A DNA stretch of 62,834 bases. Origin: CAZQRP01 sp964596125. GTDB lineage: Bacteria; Chloroflexota; Dehalococcoidia; GIF9; UBA5629. Location of the stretch: NCBI GenBank assembly GCA_964596125.1, contig CAZQRP010000020.1, positions 1 through 62,834 on the forward strand, read 5' to 3'. Positions 34,556 through 43,672 of the stretch are shown one piece after another; the stretch's first letter is position 1; each line of letters starts with the position of its first letter. The notes below the pieces were generated by a model. It saw only the letters and a list, made by a program, of their open reading frames with translations, searched no databases and was not told where the DNA came from. The translations under genes and the position numbers were made by a program.

Positions 34556-34628
34556 ACAGAGCTGTTATAAGATACACCATGACTGCCATTTATATTATAT
34601 TATGGTCAAAAATTGGACAATCAACCCT

Positions 34629-34657
34629 TTGACTATTCCGTCCTCAAGTGCTATAAT
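34629..34657 (+). promoter_or_regulatory. Near-consensus promoter of the molybdo-enzyme cluster
   Basis: TTGACT (34629-34634), exactly 17-nt spacer, TATAAT (34652-34657). Start of transcription near 34664 and a good ribosome site (AAAGGGAGG) before ATG 34695. One of the best promoter matches in the window; it implies strong expression of the flavodoxin-like gene and probably of the genes behind it. Confidence 0.85.
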
Positions 34658-34694
34658 CTCATCCTAAAATAAATAAAAGGGAGGTACAATAATT

Positions 34695-35543
34695 ATGTCA
34701 GACGTAAGAGTAAAAATACTGGGCATTTGCTGTAGTCCACGTCACGCAAACACAGAGCTAGCAGTTAAGGAGGCATTAAAGACTGCCGGGGAAATGGGCT
34801 ATGCAGATACAGAATATGTTTCGCTTGCTGACTATAAAATGCAGCCTTGCAGTGGTTGTATGAAGTGTTTCGGATGGCAGCATCCAGCAGAAGAAGGACT
34901 GAAATGTTACGAATTCAATGATGACAGCGGGATCATACTGCATAAAATGTATGAAAGTGATGGAGTTATTTTCGGTACCCCTGTTTATACCCTGGGCCCG
35001 ACTGCTTTGGCACGGCTTCTCATGGACAAAGCACATATGTTTGGTCCCATGTCCTTTACCAGATACGCAGGGACGATGAGAAATAAGCCAATGGGAGTGA
35101 TCGCCGTTGGTGGAGGGGACAGTGCCGGGCAGGAACACGTAGGTGGCGATATCTGGGCATGGGCTATTGCTATCGGTATGCTACCGCTAGGTTCATGGCC
35201 TACCACCGAAGACCCTAATCCACAGAATAGTTCGCACGGTGCCTTTCCGACAACGACTGATGCACGTAGTGTTTACGCTAAGGATGGTATAACTAAGGAA
35301 GCGACAAGAACTATTCCACCACTACAAGGCTGGCGAAATATGAAAGCCGTACGAAATGTAGGACGACATACGGCCTATGTCGCTTTGATGACCAAGCTCG
35401 GTAAAGAGAGAATTAAGGAGCTCGGACTTAAGGAACCGAGTGGACTTCCGTGGAAAAAATATTCAGTGAAGCCAAAGCCCGGCTCTTACGTCGAGAAACT
35501 TATTAAAGAAGGTAAAATAGAATTCGTTTCCAAGGAAGAATAG
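34695..35543 (+). CDS. Flavodoxin-like/NADPH-dependent FMN reductase family protein
   Basis: A 282-residue protein. The N-terminal LGICCSPRHANTELAVKEAL is the FMN phosphate-binding loop of the NADPH-dependent FMN reductase/iron-sulfur flavoprotein family. CSGCMKCFGW with a further Cys (GLKCYEF) is the compact cysteine motif that carries a 4Fe-4S cluster in Isf proteins. FGTPVYTLGPTALARLLMDK is the typical active-site region. The last 100 residues are an unusual extension (RNVGRHTAYVALMTKLGKERIKELG). It is first in the long cluster and may pass electrons between ferredoxin-like carriers and the oxidoreductases downstream. Confidence 0.82.
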   Translation: MSDVRVKILGICCSPRHANTELAVKEALKTAGEMGYADTEYVSLADYKMQPCSGCMKCFGWQHPAEEGLKCYEFNDDSGIILHKMYESDGVIFGTPVYTLGPTALARLLMDKAHMFGPMSFTRYAGTMRNKPMGVIAVGGGDSAGQEHVGGDIWAWAIAIGMLPLGSWPTTEDPNPQNSSHGAFPTTTDARSVYAKDGITKEATRTIPPLQGWRNMKAVRNVGRHTAYVALMTKLGKERIKELGLKEPSGLPWKKYSVKPKPGSYVEKLIKEGKIEFVSKEE

Positions 35544-35649
35544 CTGTAACAATAGATAGTTAGGTAAATTAAGATATCCTGATTGGGTACAAAAATATCA
35601 TACAGTTGATCATAACTCTAGGGTGCTAGTAGTGACATATGATATGATA

Positions 35650-35665
35650 TTGTCACCGGCGACAA
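35650..35665. promoter_or_regulatory. Palindrome before molybdo-enzyme 1
   Basis: TTGTCACCGGCGACAA is a 16-base near-perfect palindrome (one mismatched pair) just ahead of the ribosome site for the gene at 35688. It could be an operator for internal regulation or a short mRNA hairpin in the 144-base gap. Confidence 0.4.
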
Positions 35666-35687
35666 CGAGGAGATTTCATAGTAAGAG

Positions 35688-38294
35688 ATGACCGTAATTG
35701 ATAGTCCTGGTGAACATATAAAAGAAGACGTATGGATACCTACATCGTGCTGGATGTGCTACAACGCCTGTGCCATAAGGGTACGGCGGATAAACGGTAC
35801 AGCGGTCAGTGTGGAAGGCAATCCTGATAGCCCGGTGAGCAATGGCAGATTGTGCCCCAGGGGAACATCAGCTCTGATGACTCTTTACGATCCGAATCGC
35901 ATTACCAAGCCACTCAAACGTACCAATCCCCAAAAGGGCATAGGGATCGATCCCAAATGGATAGAGATAACGTGGGAAGAAGCATTAGATACAATCATAA
36001 GAAAGTTACAACAACTCAGAGAGGAAGACCCCAGACAGTTTATGTATGCTGGCACAACAACCTGTGCTTCATTGAACGTATTTGGTATAGCCTGGGGATA
36101 TTGCTTCGGTTCAAGAAACCGTTCAGTATCGGGTGGTAGTATTCACTGCGGTTGCGGGGCTCACGAAGTTGCCGGACTGGAACATGCCGCCTGGTCGATA
36201 GTCCCGGATTTTGATTTATGCAAGTATACCATCTATTTTGGAGCCAGCAAGGGACATTCAGCCGGGCATGTCAATCTGGCCAACGCTGCCAAGGTGGCCA
36301 ATGCCAGAGTCCGAGATTTAAAGCTTGTAGTAGTAGACCCGATGTGTAACTTCGCTGCAACCAAGGCAGCAGAATGGGTGCCAATCAGGACAGGTACCGA
36401 TGGTGCTATGGCACTGGCTATAATTAATGTGTTGCTCAACGAGACCGGGGTCTATGATGCTGAGTACATAAAGAAAAAGACGAACGGTCCCTACATGATA
36501 AAAGCAGATGGTCACTATATGAGGGATAAAAATAATAGCAAGCCTCTCATATGGGACCCGTTAGACGCTAAGGCCAGGTGCTATGATGACCCTGATGTTA
36601 AGGATTTCGCCATTGAAGGTGAATATGAGATTGATGGAGTAGCATGCCAGCCCGCCTTTGCTCTGTTAAAGAACCACATAAAAGGCTATACACCAGAATG
36701 GGCCTCGGAAATTACGACTGTACCAGCCACGACCATCAGGAGAATTGCCACGGAATTTGGCGAAGCTGCCAGTATCGGGAGCACCATCGTAATTGATGGC
36801 AAAGAGCTGCCTTACAGGCCGGTGGCAGTTGTATTTTTCCGCGGAGCTGAGGGACACATGAATTCTTTCCAGACAAGTGCAGCACTGGGTCTATTAAACC
36901 AGATTGTGGGTGCTGCAGATTTACCGGGTGGCTGCCTTGGTATAAGTCCGACATGTTTTGGCTATCCAGAGACAGGCAAGATGAGGTCTATTCCCAAAGC
37001 AGGAGTTGATGGGCTAATGGAAGTCGGGAACTGGCTTACACCCCACCCTCCATATCCTCCAGAGGAACCAGAGCCACCCGAGATACTGGGGCTAAATGAC
37101 TTATTCTGTATGTCTGTAGGGACTCCAATACAATGGGGATCAGATAGAGAGCAACTGCGCGAACAATTTAAACTGCCGTATAGAAGAATTAAGTTCCTGC
37201 TCAACTGGGGAGCGAATCTGGTAATGCAAATAGGAAATGCAGAGGTAGTGGCCGAAGAGCTTAAGACAATGGACTTTATCGTTTCTTTTAATATCACAAT
37301 GAATGAAACAGCCGAGTTTGCCGATATAGTACTACCAGATACTTGCTTTCTCGAAAGAAACTTCCCTGCCTCGACATGGCCTCTCAACTTCAATTACCCT
37401 TCCGGACTCGGCCAGTGGAGCTGGGGAATATATCAGCCGGTGGTAAAACCCCCGGGTGACTGCCGTGATTTTATGGATGTACTGCTCGAGATAACCTACC
37501 GACTGGGTGGAGACATGCCGGAGAAGTTTCATGCAGCACTTAACCACTTCATCGGTGCCGACCTGGTCGAGCCCTACAAACTTGAGCCGGACAAGCGATA
37601 CACCTGGGATAAGATCAGCGATCGGGTACTGAGAAGCACCTTCGGACCTGATAAAGGGTTGGAGTGGTTTCAGGAAAACGGCCTCATCAAATGGCCGAAA
37701 AAGGTTGAGGAGGTATATTGGCGCCACTTTCTTAATGTTCGAGTGCCTGTCTATTTCGAGCATGTTCTGACCGTCGGAGAGAAGGTGCGAGAGCTCACTA
37801 AAGAACATGGCTTTGATCTGGATATGCGTTTCTACTCTCCACTGCCATTGTGGATACCCTGTGCCTCTCTGAGAGATAAGTCTGATGAGTTCAATATGTT
37901 TGCTTTCTACTATAGGGATACTCTACACACTGACTCTACAACCTATGAAAATCCCTGGCTTGATGAAGCGTCTCTCATGAATCCTTACACCTACAACATT
38001 ACTATAAATGAAGATAGGGCGAAGAATATGGTCATCAAAGAGCGGGATATAATATGCGTTGAATCAAGCCACGGTCATAAAGTAAAAGGCAGAGCTCATT
38101 TAAGTCAATGCATTCATCCTGATGGAGTGGGAATTGCTGGTGCTGCTGGTCATTGGGCAAAAAATCTCCCCATTGCCGAAGGAAAGGGCGTCCATTTCGA
38201 CGAGCTAATAGAACTGAACATGAATCAATATGACCAGGCGGTATTTAATCTGGATACCTGTGCTGCCGTGAAAATATACCGGGCAAAGGAGTAA
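35688..38294 (+). CDS. Molybdopterin oxidoreductase 1, DMSO reductase family
   Basis: An 868-residue catalytic subunit. The N-terminal 4Fe-4S site is C21-x2-C24-x3-C28-x27-C56. It continues with PLKRTNPQKGIGIDPKWIEITWEEALD, a Cys-rich loop GGSIHCGCGAHE (C154, C156; one is the probable metal ligand), VVVDPMCNFAATKAAEWVPIRTGTDGA and the C-terminal molybdopterin-binding domain. No Tat signal is seen, so it is likely cytoplasmic. Length, context and the N-terminal text (GNPDSP...LCPRG, NPQKGIG-DPKW) fit the group that includes phenylacetyl-CoA:acceptor oxidoreductase PadB; this is inference from memory of the family. It is followed 7 bases later by its Fe-S subunit and then by 2-oxoacid oxidoreductase genes. 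Mo or W content unknown. Confidence 0.88.
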   Translation: MTVIDSPGEHIKEDVWIPTSCWMCYNACAIRVRRINGTAVSVEGNPDSPVSNGRLCPRGTSALMTLYDPNRITKPLKRTNPQKGIGIDPKWIEITWEEALDTIIRKLQQLREEDPRQFMYAGTTTCASLNVFGIAWGYCFGSRNRSVSGGSIHCGCGAHEVAGLEHAAWSIVPDFDLCKYTIYFGASKGHSAGHVNLANAAKVANARVRDLKLVVVDPMCNFAATKAAEWVPIRTGTDGAMALAIINVLLNETGVYDAEYIKKKTNGPYMIKADGHYMRDKNNSKPLIWDPLDAKARCYDDPDVKDFAIEGEYEIDGVACQPAFALLKNHIKGYTPEWASEITTVPATTIRRIATEFGEAASIGSTIVIDGKELPYRPVAVVFFRGAEGHMNSFQTSAALGLLNQIVGAADLPGGCLGISPTCFGYPETGKMRSIPKAGVDGLMEVGNWLTPHPPYPPEEPEPPEILGLNDLFCMSVGTPIQWGSDREQLREQFKLPYRRIKFLLNWGANLVMQIGNAEVVAEELKTMDFIVSFNITMNETAEFADIVLPDTCFLERNFPASTWPLNFNYPSGLGQWSWGIYQPVVKPPGDCRDFMDVLLEITYRLGGDMPEKFHAALNHFIGADLVEPYKLEPDKRYTWDKISDRVLRSTFGPDKGLEWFQENGLIKWPKKVEEVYWRHFLNVRVPVYFEHVLTVGEKVRELTKEHGFDLDMRFYSPLPLWIPCASLRDKSDEFNMFAFYYRDTLHTDSTTYENPWLDEASLMNPYTYNITINEDRAKNMVIKERDIICVESSHGHKVKGRAHLSQCIHPDGVGIAGAAGHWAKNLPIAEGKGVHFDELIELNMNQYDQAVFNLDTCAAVKIYRAKE

Positions 38295-38300
38295 GCCGAA

Positions 38301-38954
38301 GTGGTTAGATATGGCATGGTAGTGGATTTAAGGAAGTGTATTGGATGCTATGCATGTGTCATCTCATGTAAACAAGAGCATTTTTTCCCCCCAGGAGTTT
38401 ATGGAGCCAGGGTGCTAGTGTGGGAGAGCGGTAAGTTTCCCATGTCTAACAAAGAAATATTACCACTACTATGTAACCATTGCCAGGAGTCAATTTGTGT
38501 CAAGGTATGTCCAACCGGAGCCAGTATAAAGCGAGAAGATGGTATCGTGATTGTGGACAAAGATAAATGTATGGGTTGCCGGTATTGTGTTATAGCCTGT
38601 CCCTACCAGAGCCGATCTTATTACGCCGACGGAAAGAAAGAATATTTCCCGGGTCAGGGCTTAACTAAATGGGAAGCTATTGGACAGGAATTGAGTGGTT
38701 TGCAGCCGGGAACAGTAGTGAAGTGCGATTTTTGTGTCGACAGGATTGAAAAAGGGATTAAAATGGGACTGAAGCCCGGTATTGACAGGGAAGCAACACC
38801 TGTATGCGTGCTCAACTGTATGGCTGGAGCCAGGTATTTCGGCGACCTGGAGGACCCGGAGAGTGAAGTATCACGGCTTGTAGTTAGGGAACGGCATGGG
38901 AAACAGCTTCATCCAGAGTTCGGAACGGATCCTTCGGTATATTACTTGAGTTAA
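38301..38954 (+). CDS. Four-cluster ferredoxin subunit of molybdo-enzyme 1
   Basis: A 217-residue DmsB/PhsB-type electron-transfer subunit. The start is GTG 38301 with AAGGAG upstream. Sixteen cysteines form four 4Fe-4S sites: CIGCYACVISC, CNHCQESICVKVC, CMGCRYCVIAC and CDFC paired with CVLNC. Length and motif spacing are normal for the beta subunit of DMSO reductase-family enzymes and close to PadC. It takes electrons from the catalytic subunit to an unidentified acceptor; no membrane anchor subunit (PadD/DmsC type) is found nearby, so the complex may be soluble. Confidence 0.92.
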   Translation: MVRYGMVVDLRKCIGCYACVISCKQEHFFPPGVYGARVLVWESGKFPMSNKEILPLLCNHCQESICVKVCPTGASIKREDGIVIVDKDKCMGCRYCVIACPYQSRSYYADGKKEYFPGQGLTKWEAIGQELSGLQPGTVVKCDFCVDRIEKGIKMGLKPGIDREATPVCVLNCMAGARYFGDLEDPESEVSRLVVRERHGKQLHPEFGTDPSVYYLS

Positions 38955-38967
38955 TGAGGGGTTTATC

Positions 38968-39525
38968 TTGAAGGAGATAAGATTACACGGTCGGGGAGGA
39001 TCGGGAGTGGTAATGGCTGCCGAGATACTTGCACGAGCCTTTCTAAAAGAAAGCAAGCACGCTGTATCCATGCCTTCATTTGGACCGGAAAGAAGGGGAG
39101 CGGCGGTAGCTGCTTTTGTTCGAATAGATGAACACCCAATAAGAGAAAAGACCCACGTCTATTTTCCTGATTGCCTGATAGTTATGGATACGAGTTTACT
39201 GAGCTTATCAGTGGTATACCAGGGACTGAAGCCAGGTTGCATTCTTTTACTTAACGCGGTCGAGCAGCCTGAGACATGGCCGGACCAGAATTTTGAGGTA
39301 TTGGGCACTATTGATGCAACAAGAATCGCAATAAATGAAATAGGTGCTCCTATAACTAATACCTGCATTCTAGGAGCTTTTGCTGCAACCACTCACTGGG
39401 TATCTTTGGATTCTATTCTCTCCAGTATGGAAAAGAATTTTACTGGTGAGCGCCTTCGTATGAATATAAACAGCGCCCGCAGAGGTTTTAAAGAAGTTAG
39501 AGTTGCGAAATTCCAGGCTAATTAA
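38968..39525 (+). CDS. 2-Oxoacid:acceptor oxidoreductase gamma subunit
   Basis: A 185-residue subunit (PorG/PadE type). TTG 38968 gives MKEIRLHGRGGSGVVMAAEILARAF, the family's hallmark GRGGQG loop (here GRGGSG). FGPERRGAAVAAFVRIDEHPI follows, then ATRIAINEIGAPITNTCILGAFA. With the delta, alpha and beta genes downstream it forms a thiamine-diphosphate enzyme that oxidatively decarboxylates a 2-oxoacid to the acyl-CoA. It is 13 bases behind the Fe-S subunit gene, so both enzymes are made from one message. Confidence 0.93.
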   Translation: MKEIRLHGRGGSGVVMAAEILARAFLKESKHAVSMPSFGPERRGAAVAAFVRIDEHPIREKTHVYFPDCLIVMDTSLLSLSVVYQGLKPGCILLLNAVEQPETWPDQNFEVLGTIDATRIAINEIGAPITNTCILGAFAATTHWVSLDSILSSMEKNFTGERLRMNINSARRGFKEVRVAKFQAN

Positions 39526-39534
39526 TGGTAACTC

Positions 39535-39804
39535 ATGAAATTCAGAAGTAAAGATGAGGCCCCCACTGCATATCCCGATAAATTGCTTATTATAGATGTT
39601 GGTTCCTGGAAATATCAAAGGCCAATTGTGAACAAGAAGAAGTGTTCTCGCTGCGGAATGTGTTACTTCTTCTGCCCTACAGGATGTATTGCCTGTGATG
39701 GAAAAGATTTTGCAGTGAATCTAGACTTCTGTAAAGGATGTGGCATTTGCGCCCGGATATGCTCTCGAAGCGCCATTACCATGATTAGAGAGGTTGGGTT
39801 ATAG
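39535..39804 (+). CDS. 2-Oxoacid:acceptor oxidoreductase delta subunit (2x4Fe-4S)
   Basis: An 89-residue ferredoxin-type subunit (PorD/PadF type). Two cluster motifs are visible: CSRCGMCYFFCPTGC and CKGCGICARICSR. The N-terminal WKYQRPIVNKKKC is typical of PorD. It lies 9 bases after the gamma gene and 3 bases before the alpha gene. It relays electrons inside the complex. Confidence 0.93.
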   Translation: MKFRSKDEAPTAYPDKLLIIDVGSWKYQRPIVNKKKCSRCGMCYFFCPTGCIACDGKDFAVNLDFCKGCGICARICSRSAITMIREVGL

Positions 39805-39807
39805 AGG

Positions 39808-40998
39808 ATGGGTCTTACGGAAACGCAAAAAGGTGAACGACAATTTTTAGATGGTAACCGGGCAGCAGCCTGGGGAGTTCGTCTGTGTCAGCCGGATTTC
39901 ATTGCGGCATATCCCATTACTCCAGGAACTCCTATACTGGAGCAACTTTGCCAGTTTCAGGCGGATGGATCGCTTGATGCCGATCTGGTTACTGTGGAAG
40001 GAGAGCATTCCGCAATGAGCGCTGTTATTGGGGCTGCCAGCGCTGGAGCACGCACGTTCACAGCTACCTGCGCCAATGGCCTGGCGTTTATGTTTGAGCC
40101 ATATTTCTTGGCTGCTGCCAGAAGGTTACCTATAGTTATGGCAATAGTTACCAGAGAGCCTCAATTCGCTGTGGTAGGCGGTCAACAGGATATTATTACT
40201 GAGAAAGACGCCGGATGGATAATCATATTTGTGGAAAACTGCCAGGAAATACTGGATTCCATAATTATGGCTTATAAGCTTACTGAAGATCCGGCAGTCC
40301 GTATACCGGTTAACATATGCATTGACGGTTACTATCTGTCACATTTGAGCGAAGAAATAGAGGTTTCACCTCAAGACCTTGTCGACTCTTTCCTGGCTCC
40401 CCGTCCGGCCTATCCCACGGTCGATCCGGAAAATCCGATCACCGTAGGCTCTTACACTACACCATCAGAGCTATTTGCCGAATTTCGTTACAAACACTGT
40501 GCTGCGTTTGAACGTGCCAGGAAAAAAATAGACCAAATAGACAGGGACTTCCAGGCGGCCTTCGGACGCAGCTATGGAGGCCAGGTTGAGGAATATAAAA
40601 CCGAAGACGCTGAGATATTACTTATTACAATGGGAAGCTGCACTGGTATCGCACGTGTGGCTATAGATAAGATGCGAGAGCAAGGCGAAAAAGTTGGACT
40701 CATAAAGGTCAGGGTATTTCGACCTTTCCCTAAACAAAAGTTACTTGCAATTTTACAGGGAAAGAAAGCAGTTGCTGTGATCGATAGAGACGTATGTTTC
40801 CATTCCGGCTCTGGACATCTATTTCTGGAGCTCAAATCAGCTCTTTATGACTCGATTTCCATGCCACTGGTTAATATTATCGATGGATTAGGTGGCGGAG
40901 ATATTACTCTAAACCACATCGAAACTGCCATCAAAATCACCCTTGATGCCTCAAAGGGCAAAGCGTATCCTGAAGTCAGTTGGCTGCAACTTGAATAG
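39808..40998 (+). CDS. 2-Oxoacid:acceptor oxidoreductase alpha subunit
   Basis: A 396-residue subunit (PorA/PadG type). FIAAYPITPGTPILEQL and TVEGEHSAMSAVIGAASAGARTFTATCANGLAFMFE are the classic pyrimidine-domain motifs of the pyruvate/2-ketoisovalerate ferredoxin oxidoreductase alpha chain; the Glu in VEGEHSA is the residue that activates thiamine diphosphate. QDIITEKDAGWI and LLITMGSCTGIARVAIDKMREQG (transketolase C-domain) follow. The substrate-pocket residues differ from pyruvate-specific enzymes, so a larger 2-oxoacid is plausible, but I cannot prove it. Confidence 0.93.
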   Translation: MGLTETQKGERQFLDGNRAAAWGVRLCQPDFIAAYPITPGTPILEQLCQFQADGSLDADLVTVEGEHSAMSAVIGAASAGARTFTATCANGLAFMFEPYFLAAARRLPIVMAIVTREPQFAVVGGQQDIITEKDAGWIIIFVENCQEILDSIIMAYKLTEDPAVRIPVNICIDGYYLSHLSEEIEVSPQDLVDSFLAPRPAYPTVDPENPITVGSYTTPSELFAEFRYKHCAAFERARKKIDQIDRDFQAAFGRSYGGQVEEYKTEDAEILLITMGSCTGIARVAIDKMREQGEKVGLIKVRVFRPFPKQKLLAILQGKKAVAVIDRDVCFHSGSGHLFLELKSALYDSISMPLVNIIDGLGGGDITLNHIETAIKITLDASKGKAYPEVSWLQLE

Positions 40999-41057
40999 TT
41001 TTAATTCAAAATGCCATTGAACTATCCGCGTTTTGGATTTGGGAGTATAAATTTCAT

Positions 41058-42350
41058 ATGTTCTATAATGCACTAGCTCTCGACTATAACTGTTGTCCAA
41101 CGAATTGTTCCGCTTGTGAAGAAATATGTTCGCAGGCAAAAAAAGGTGTCCCAGGATTAATAAAAGCCGTTCATGTCACCGAGGTAAACTATCATAGCGT
41201 GATAACTTGTACTCAGTGTAGTGAGCCGTCGTGCATTGAGATATGCCCCACAGGTGCTATTACAAAAAGTGATAATGATGGTATCATCCGGGTGAATGAT
41301 ACAAAATGCGTTGGCTGTGGACTATGCACATTATTATGCTTATATGGAGGAATACAGTATCACCGCGATAAAGAGCAGGCTGCAAAATGTGATTTGTGCG
41401 ACGGAGAGCCTAAATGTATTGATGCATGTAAATACGATGTGCTTTCGTTCTTCAAAAGCAGGACCTTGCAGGACTACCTGGACAAAGAGGACCTCCTTTC
41501 TCCCGGCGTTGGCCTTTGTGCCGGGTGTACAGCCGAGCTTCTATTAAGAACGACGCTTAAAGTTTTGGGTAAAAACACCATATTATTCTGGGCAGCAAGC
41601 TGCGCAGCGCCGGCTATCAGTGGCGTTGGTTCAATGGCAGGTACCAAGATAGCTACCACTTCCTGCCTTATGCCCAGTATACCGGCTTACATAACGGGAA
41701 TCAGCCGATACTATCGCCGAAAAGGAAAAAACTACAACTTCGTTGCATTTGCCGGAGATGGGGCTACCGCCGACATCGGTTTTCAATCTTTATCAGGCGC
41801 AGCCGAACGAGGCGAAAAATGTATATACATTTGCTACGACAATGAGGCATACATGAATACCGGAATTCAAAGAAGCGGTACAACCTGTCCCGGTGCCTGG
41901 ACAACCACGACGCCTATCGGAGTTCTGAGTAAGGGAAAAGGGGAACCAGCCAAATACTTGCCTTTACTTATGATGTTCCACGGAGTCCCTTATGTAGCTA
42001 CGGCTACCGTAGCCTATCTGCTCGACTTCGTAGAAAAATTGAAGAAAGCCATGGCAGTACAAAATGGTATGGCTTACATTCATGTTCATTGTCCCTGTCC
42101 CACCGGCTGGAGAGCACCGACAGATACTGCTCTGGAGATGAGCAAGCTAGCCGTGCAAACAAATTATTTCCCACTATGGGAGGCAGAAAAGGGACAGGTC
42201 AAGTTTACTTATAAAGTGGAAAATCCCAAACCAGTAATTGAATTCACGAAATTAATGGGTAGATTTGAACACTTGACGAAAGACGGTGTGGATGAACTTC
42301 AAGGATTAGTGAATAGTAGAATCGAACTACTGAAAATGTTGAGCAAATAA
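41058..42350 (+). CDS. 2-Oxoacid oxidoreductase beta subunit fused to a four-cluster ferredoxin
   Basis: A 430-residue fusion. Residues 1-130 are a DmsB/CooF-like ferredoxin with cysteine groups at 12-24 (CCPTNCSACEEIC), 51-63 (CTQCSEPSCIEIC), 84-94 (CVGCGLCTLLC) and 111-124 (CDLCDGEPKCIDAC). Residues from about 150 are the PorB thiamine-diphosphate domain: CAGCTAELLLR, AFAGDGATADIGFQSLSGAAERG and YDNEAYMNTGIQRSGTT. A normal PorB is about 300 residues. The product size (about 47 kDa) matches the roughly 48 kDa subunit I recall for phenylglyoxylate dehydrogenase (PadI) and supports that relationship. It gives the enzyme several extra clusters, perhaps to share an electron acceptor with molybdo-enzyme 1. 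Confidence 0.92.
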   Translation: MFYNALALDYNCCPTNCSACEEICSQAKKGVPGLIKAVHVTEVNYHSVITCTQCSEPSCIEICPTGAITKSDNDGIIRVNDTKCVGCGLCTLLCLYGGIQYHRDKEQAAKCDLCDGEPKCIDACKYDVLSFFKSRTLQDYLDKEDLLSPGVGLCAGCTAELLLRTTLKVLGKNTILFWAASCAAPAISGVGSMAGTKIATTSCLMPSIPAYITGISRYYRRKGKNYNFVAFAGDGATADIGFQSLSGAAERGEKCIYICYDNEAYMNTGIQRSGTTCPGAWTTTTPIGVLSKGKGEPAKYLPLLMMFHGVPYVATATVAYLLDFVEKLKKAMAVQNGMAYIHVHCPCPTGWRAPTDTALEMSKLAVQTNYFPLWEAEKGQVKFTYKVENPKPVIEFTKLMGRFEHLTKDGVDELQGLVNSRIELLKMLSK

Positions 42351-42370
42351 ATCAATCATTACGGAGAGTC

Positions 42371-43630
42371 ATGAGTGATGAAATAAATCAAGAAAAATCA
42401 CACCAATATACTGATATATCAGGGCCATTATCTGGAATTAAAGTTGTCGAATGTGCCCACTGGCATCTGGCTCCTATAGCTGGTCAAGTGTTAGGCGATT
42501 TGGGCGCTGACGTAGTTAAGATTGAAGAAAGGGAACGAGGAGATCCAACCAGGGGTATATCTAATGTGGGTGATGTTACCGGCCAAGTTACCGGTCGCAG
42601 TCTCTATTTCGAGTGTGGCAATCGAAATAAAAGAGGCATCGTTGTAGATCTAAAGAAGGAAAAAGGACAAAAGTTAGTATACGAGCTGGTAAAAAGCTCA
42701 GATATTTTTATCACAAATTTAAGACAAAAAGCGTTAGAATCGTTAAAAATTGACTATGAACGCATATCCAGCTATAACCCAATGATTATTTATGCTTATG
42801 GTAGCGGCTGGGGTTCGGCAGGCGAGTATGCAGATAGACCTGCACTGGAGCCTGTAACACTTGCCAAGTCAGGTGCCATGTATTCACTCGGAGAAGGCGA
42901 CATGCCTCCTGTACTTTACGCAACATCTCTTGGTGATACAATTGGTGCGTGGGTGTTAGTTCAGGCAATATTGGCAGCTTTAGTAGCACGGGAGAGATTA
43001 GGATTTGGACAGAAAGTAGAAGTGTCACTCTTTGGTAGTTTAATTGCATGGCAAGCACTACCAATATCTACCAAGTCCATTACCGGCATTGATTTTCCAA
43101 GACGCTCAAGAAGGGATTACCGAAATCCACTTTATAATTTTTATAAATGTGCTGATGGGAAGTGGATTCAGCTAGCCATGGCACAATCTGACCGCTACTG
43201 GCCTGATTTTTGTCGAGCAATGGGGATTAGTCAATTAGAAAAAGACAATAAATTCCGTGACTCTTCTGCCAGAAAGCAGAACGCTGAGGAGATAGTGGCA
43301 ATTCTGGATGGACTGTTTGTGAAAAAACCACTGAACGAGTGGCTTACTTTTTTTAGCCAAGCAGAAGGAGATTTTATTTATGGTCCGATTAATCGGGCTT
43401 CTGAATTATTGACTGACCCTCAAGCCTTGGCTAATGAGTACATCACTGATTCCGACCATTGCGTTTGGGGACATATCAAGACAGTAGGGCTTCCGTATAA
43501 ATTCAGCCGAAGCCCCGGGAGCTTGAGAAGAGCAGCTCCAGAATTCGGGGAGCATACGGAAGAGATCCTTTTAGAGATGGGCTACACATGGGAAGATATC
43601 AGCCAGCTCAAGATGGAAGAAGTCATCTAA
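42371..43630 (+). CDS. Class III (CaiB/BaiF) CoA-transferase
   Basis: A 419-residue family III CoA-transferase that moves CoA between carboxylic acids. The N-terminal GPLSGIKVVECAHWHLAPIAGQVLGDLGADVVKIE is diagnostic. RNKRGIVVDLKKEKGQ, PMIIYAYGSGWG and SLGDTIGAWVLVQAILAAL follow; the Asp in SLGD is my candidate for the catalytic aspartate, by comparison with formyl-CoA transferase. Start ATG 42371 lies 20 bases after the beta subunit gene with a GGAG site. It could activate the pathway's substrate as a CoA thioester using CoA from the acyl-CoA made by the oxidoreductase. The acid is unknown. Confidence 0.92.
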   Translation: MSDEINQEKSHQYTDISGPLSGIKVVECAHWHLAPIAGQVLGDLGADVVKIEERERGDPTRGISNVGDVTGQVTGRSLYFECGNRNKRGIVVDLKKEKGQKLVYELVKSSDIFITNLRQKALESLKIDYERISSYNPMIIYAYGSGWGSAGEYADRPALEPVTLAKSGAMYSLGEGDMPPVLYATSLGDTIGAWVLVQAILAALVARERLGFGQKVEVSLFGSLIAWQALPISTKSITGIDFPRRSRRDYRNPLYNFYKCADGKWIQLAMAQSDRYWPDFCRAMGISQLEKDNKFRDSSARKQNAEEIVAILDGLFVKKPLNEWLTFFSQAEGDFIYGPINRASELLTDPQALANEYITDSDHCVWGHIKTVGLPYKFSRSPGSLRRAAPEFGEHTEEILLEMGYTWEDISQLKMEEVI

Positions 43631-43672
43631 TCTATAAGAACATCTTTAAAATACGAGAGGGAGGTTCATAAA

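Larger units (their letters stand above)
33708..34628. other. Divergent intergenic region holding a gene relic and inverted repeat
   Basis: Nearly 1 kb between the FAD oxidase operon and the molybdo-enzyme cluster. It contains a DinB-like relic (34009-34146), a distant 11-bp inverted repeat (34487-34555) and the cluster promoter (34629). No intact gene is seen, and I could not find a convincing promoter for the minus-strand operon. Confidence 0.5.
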
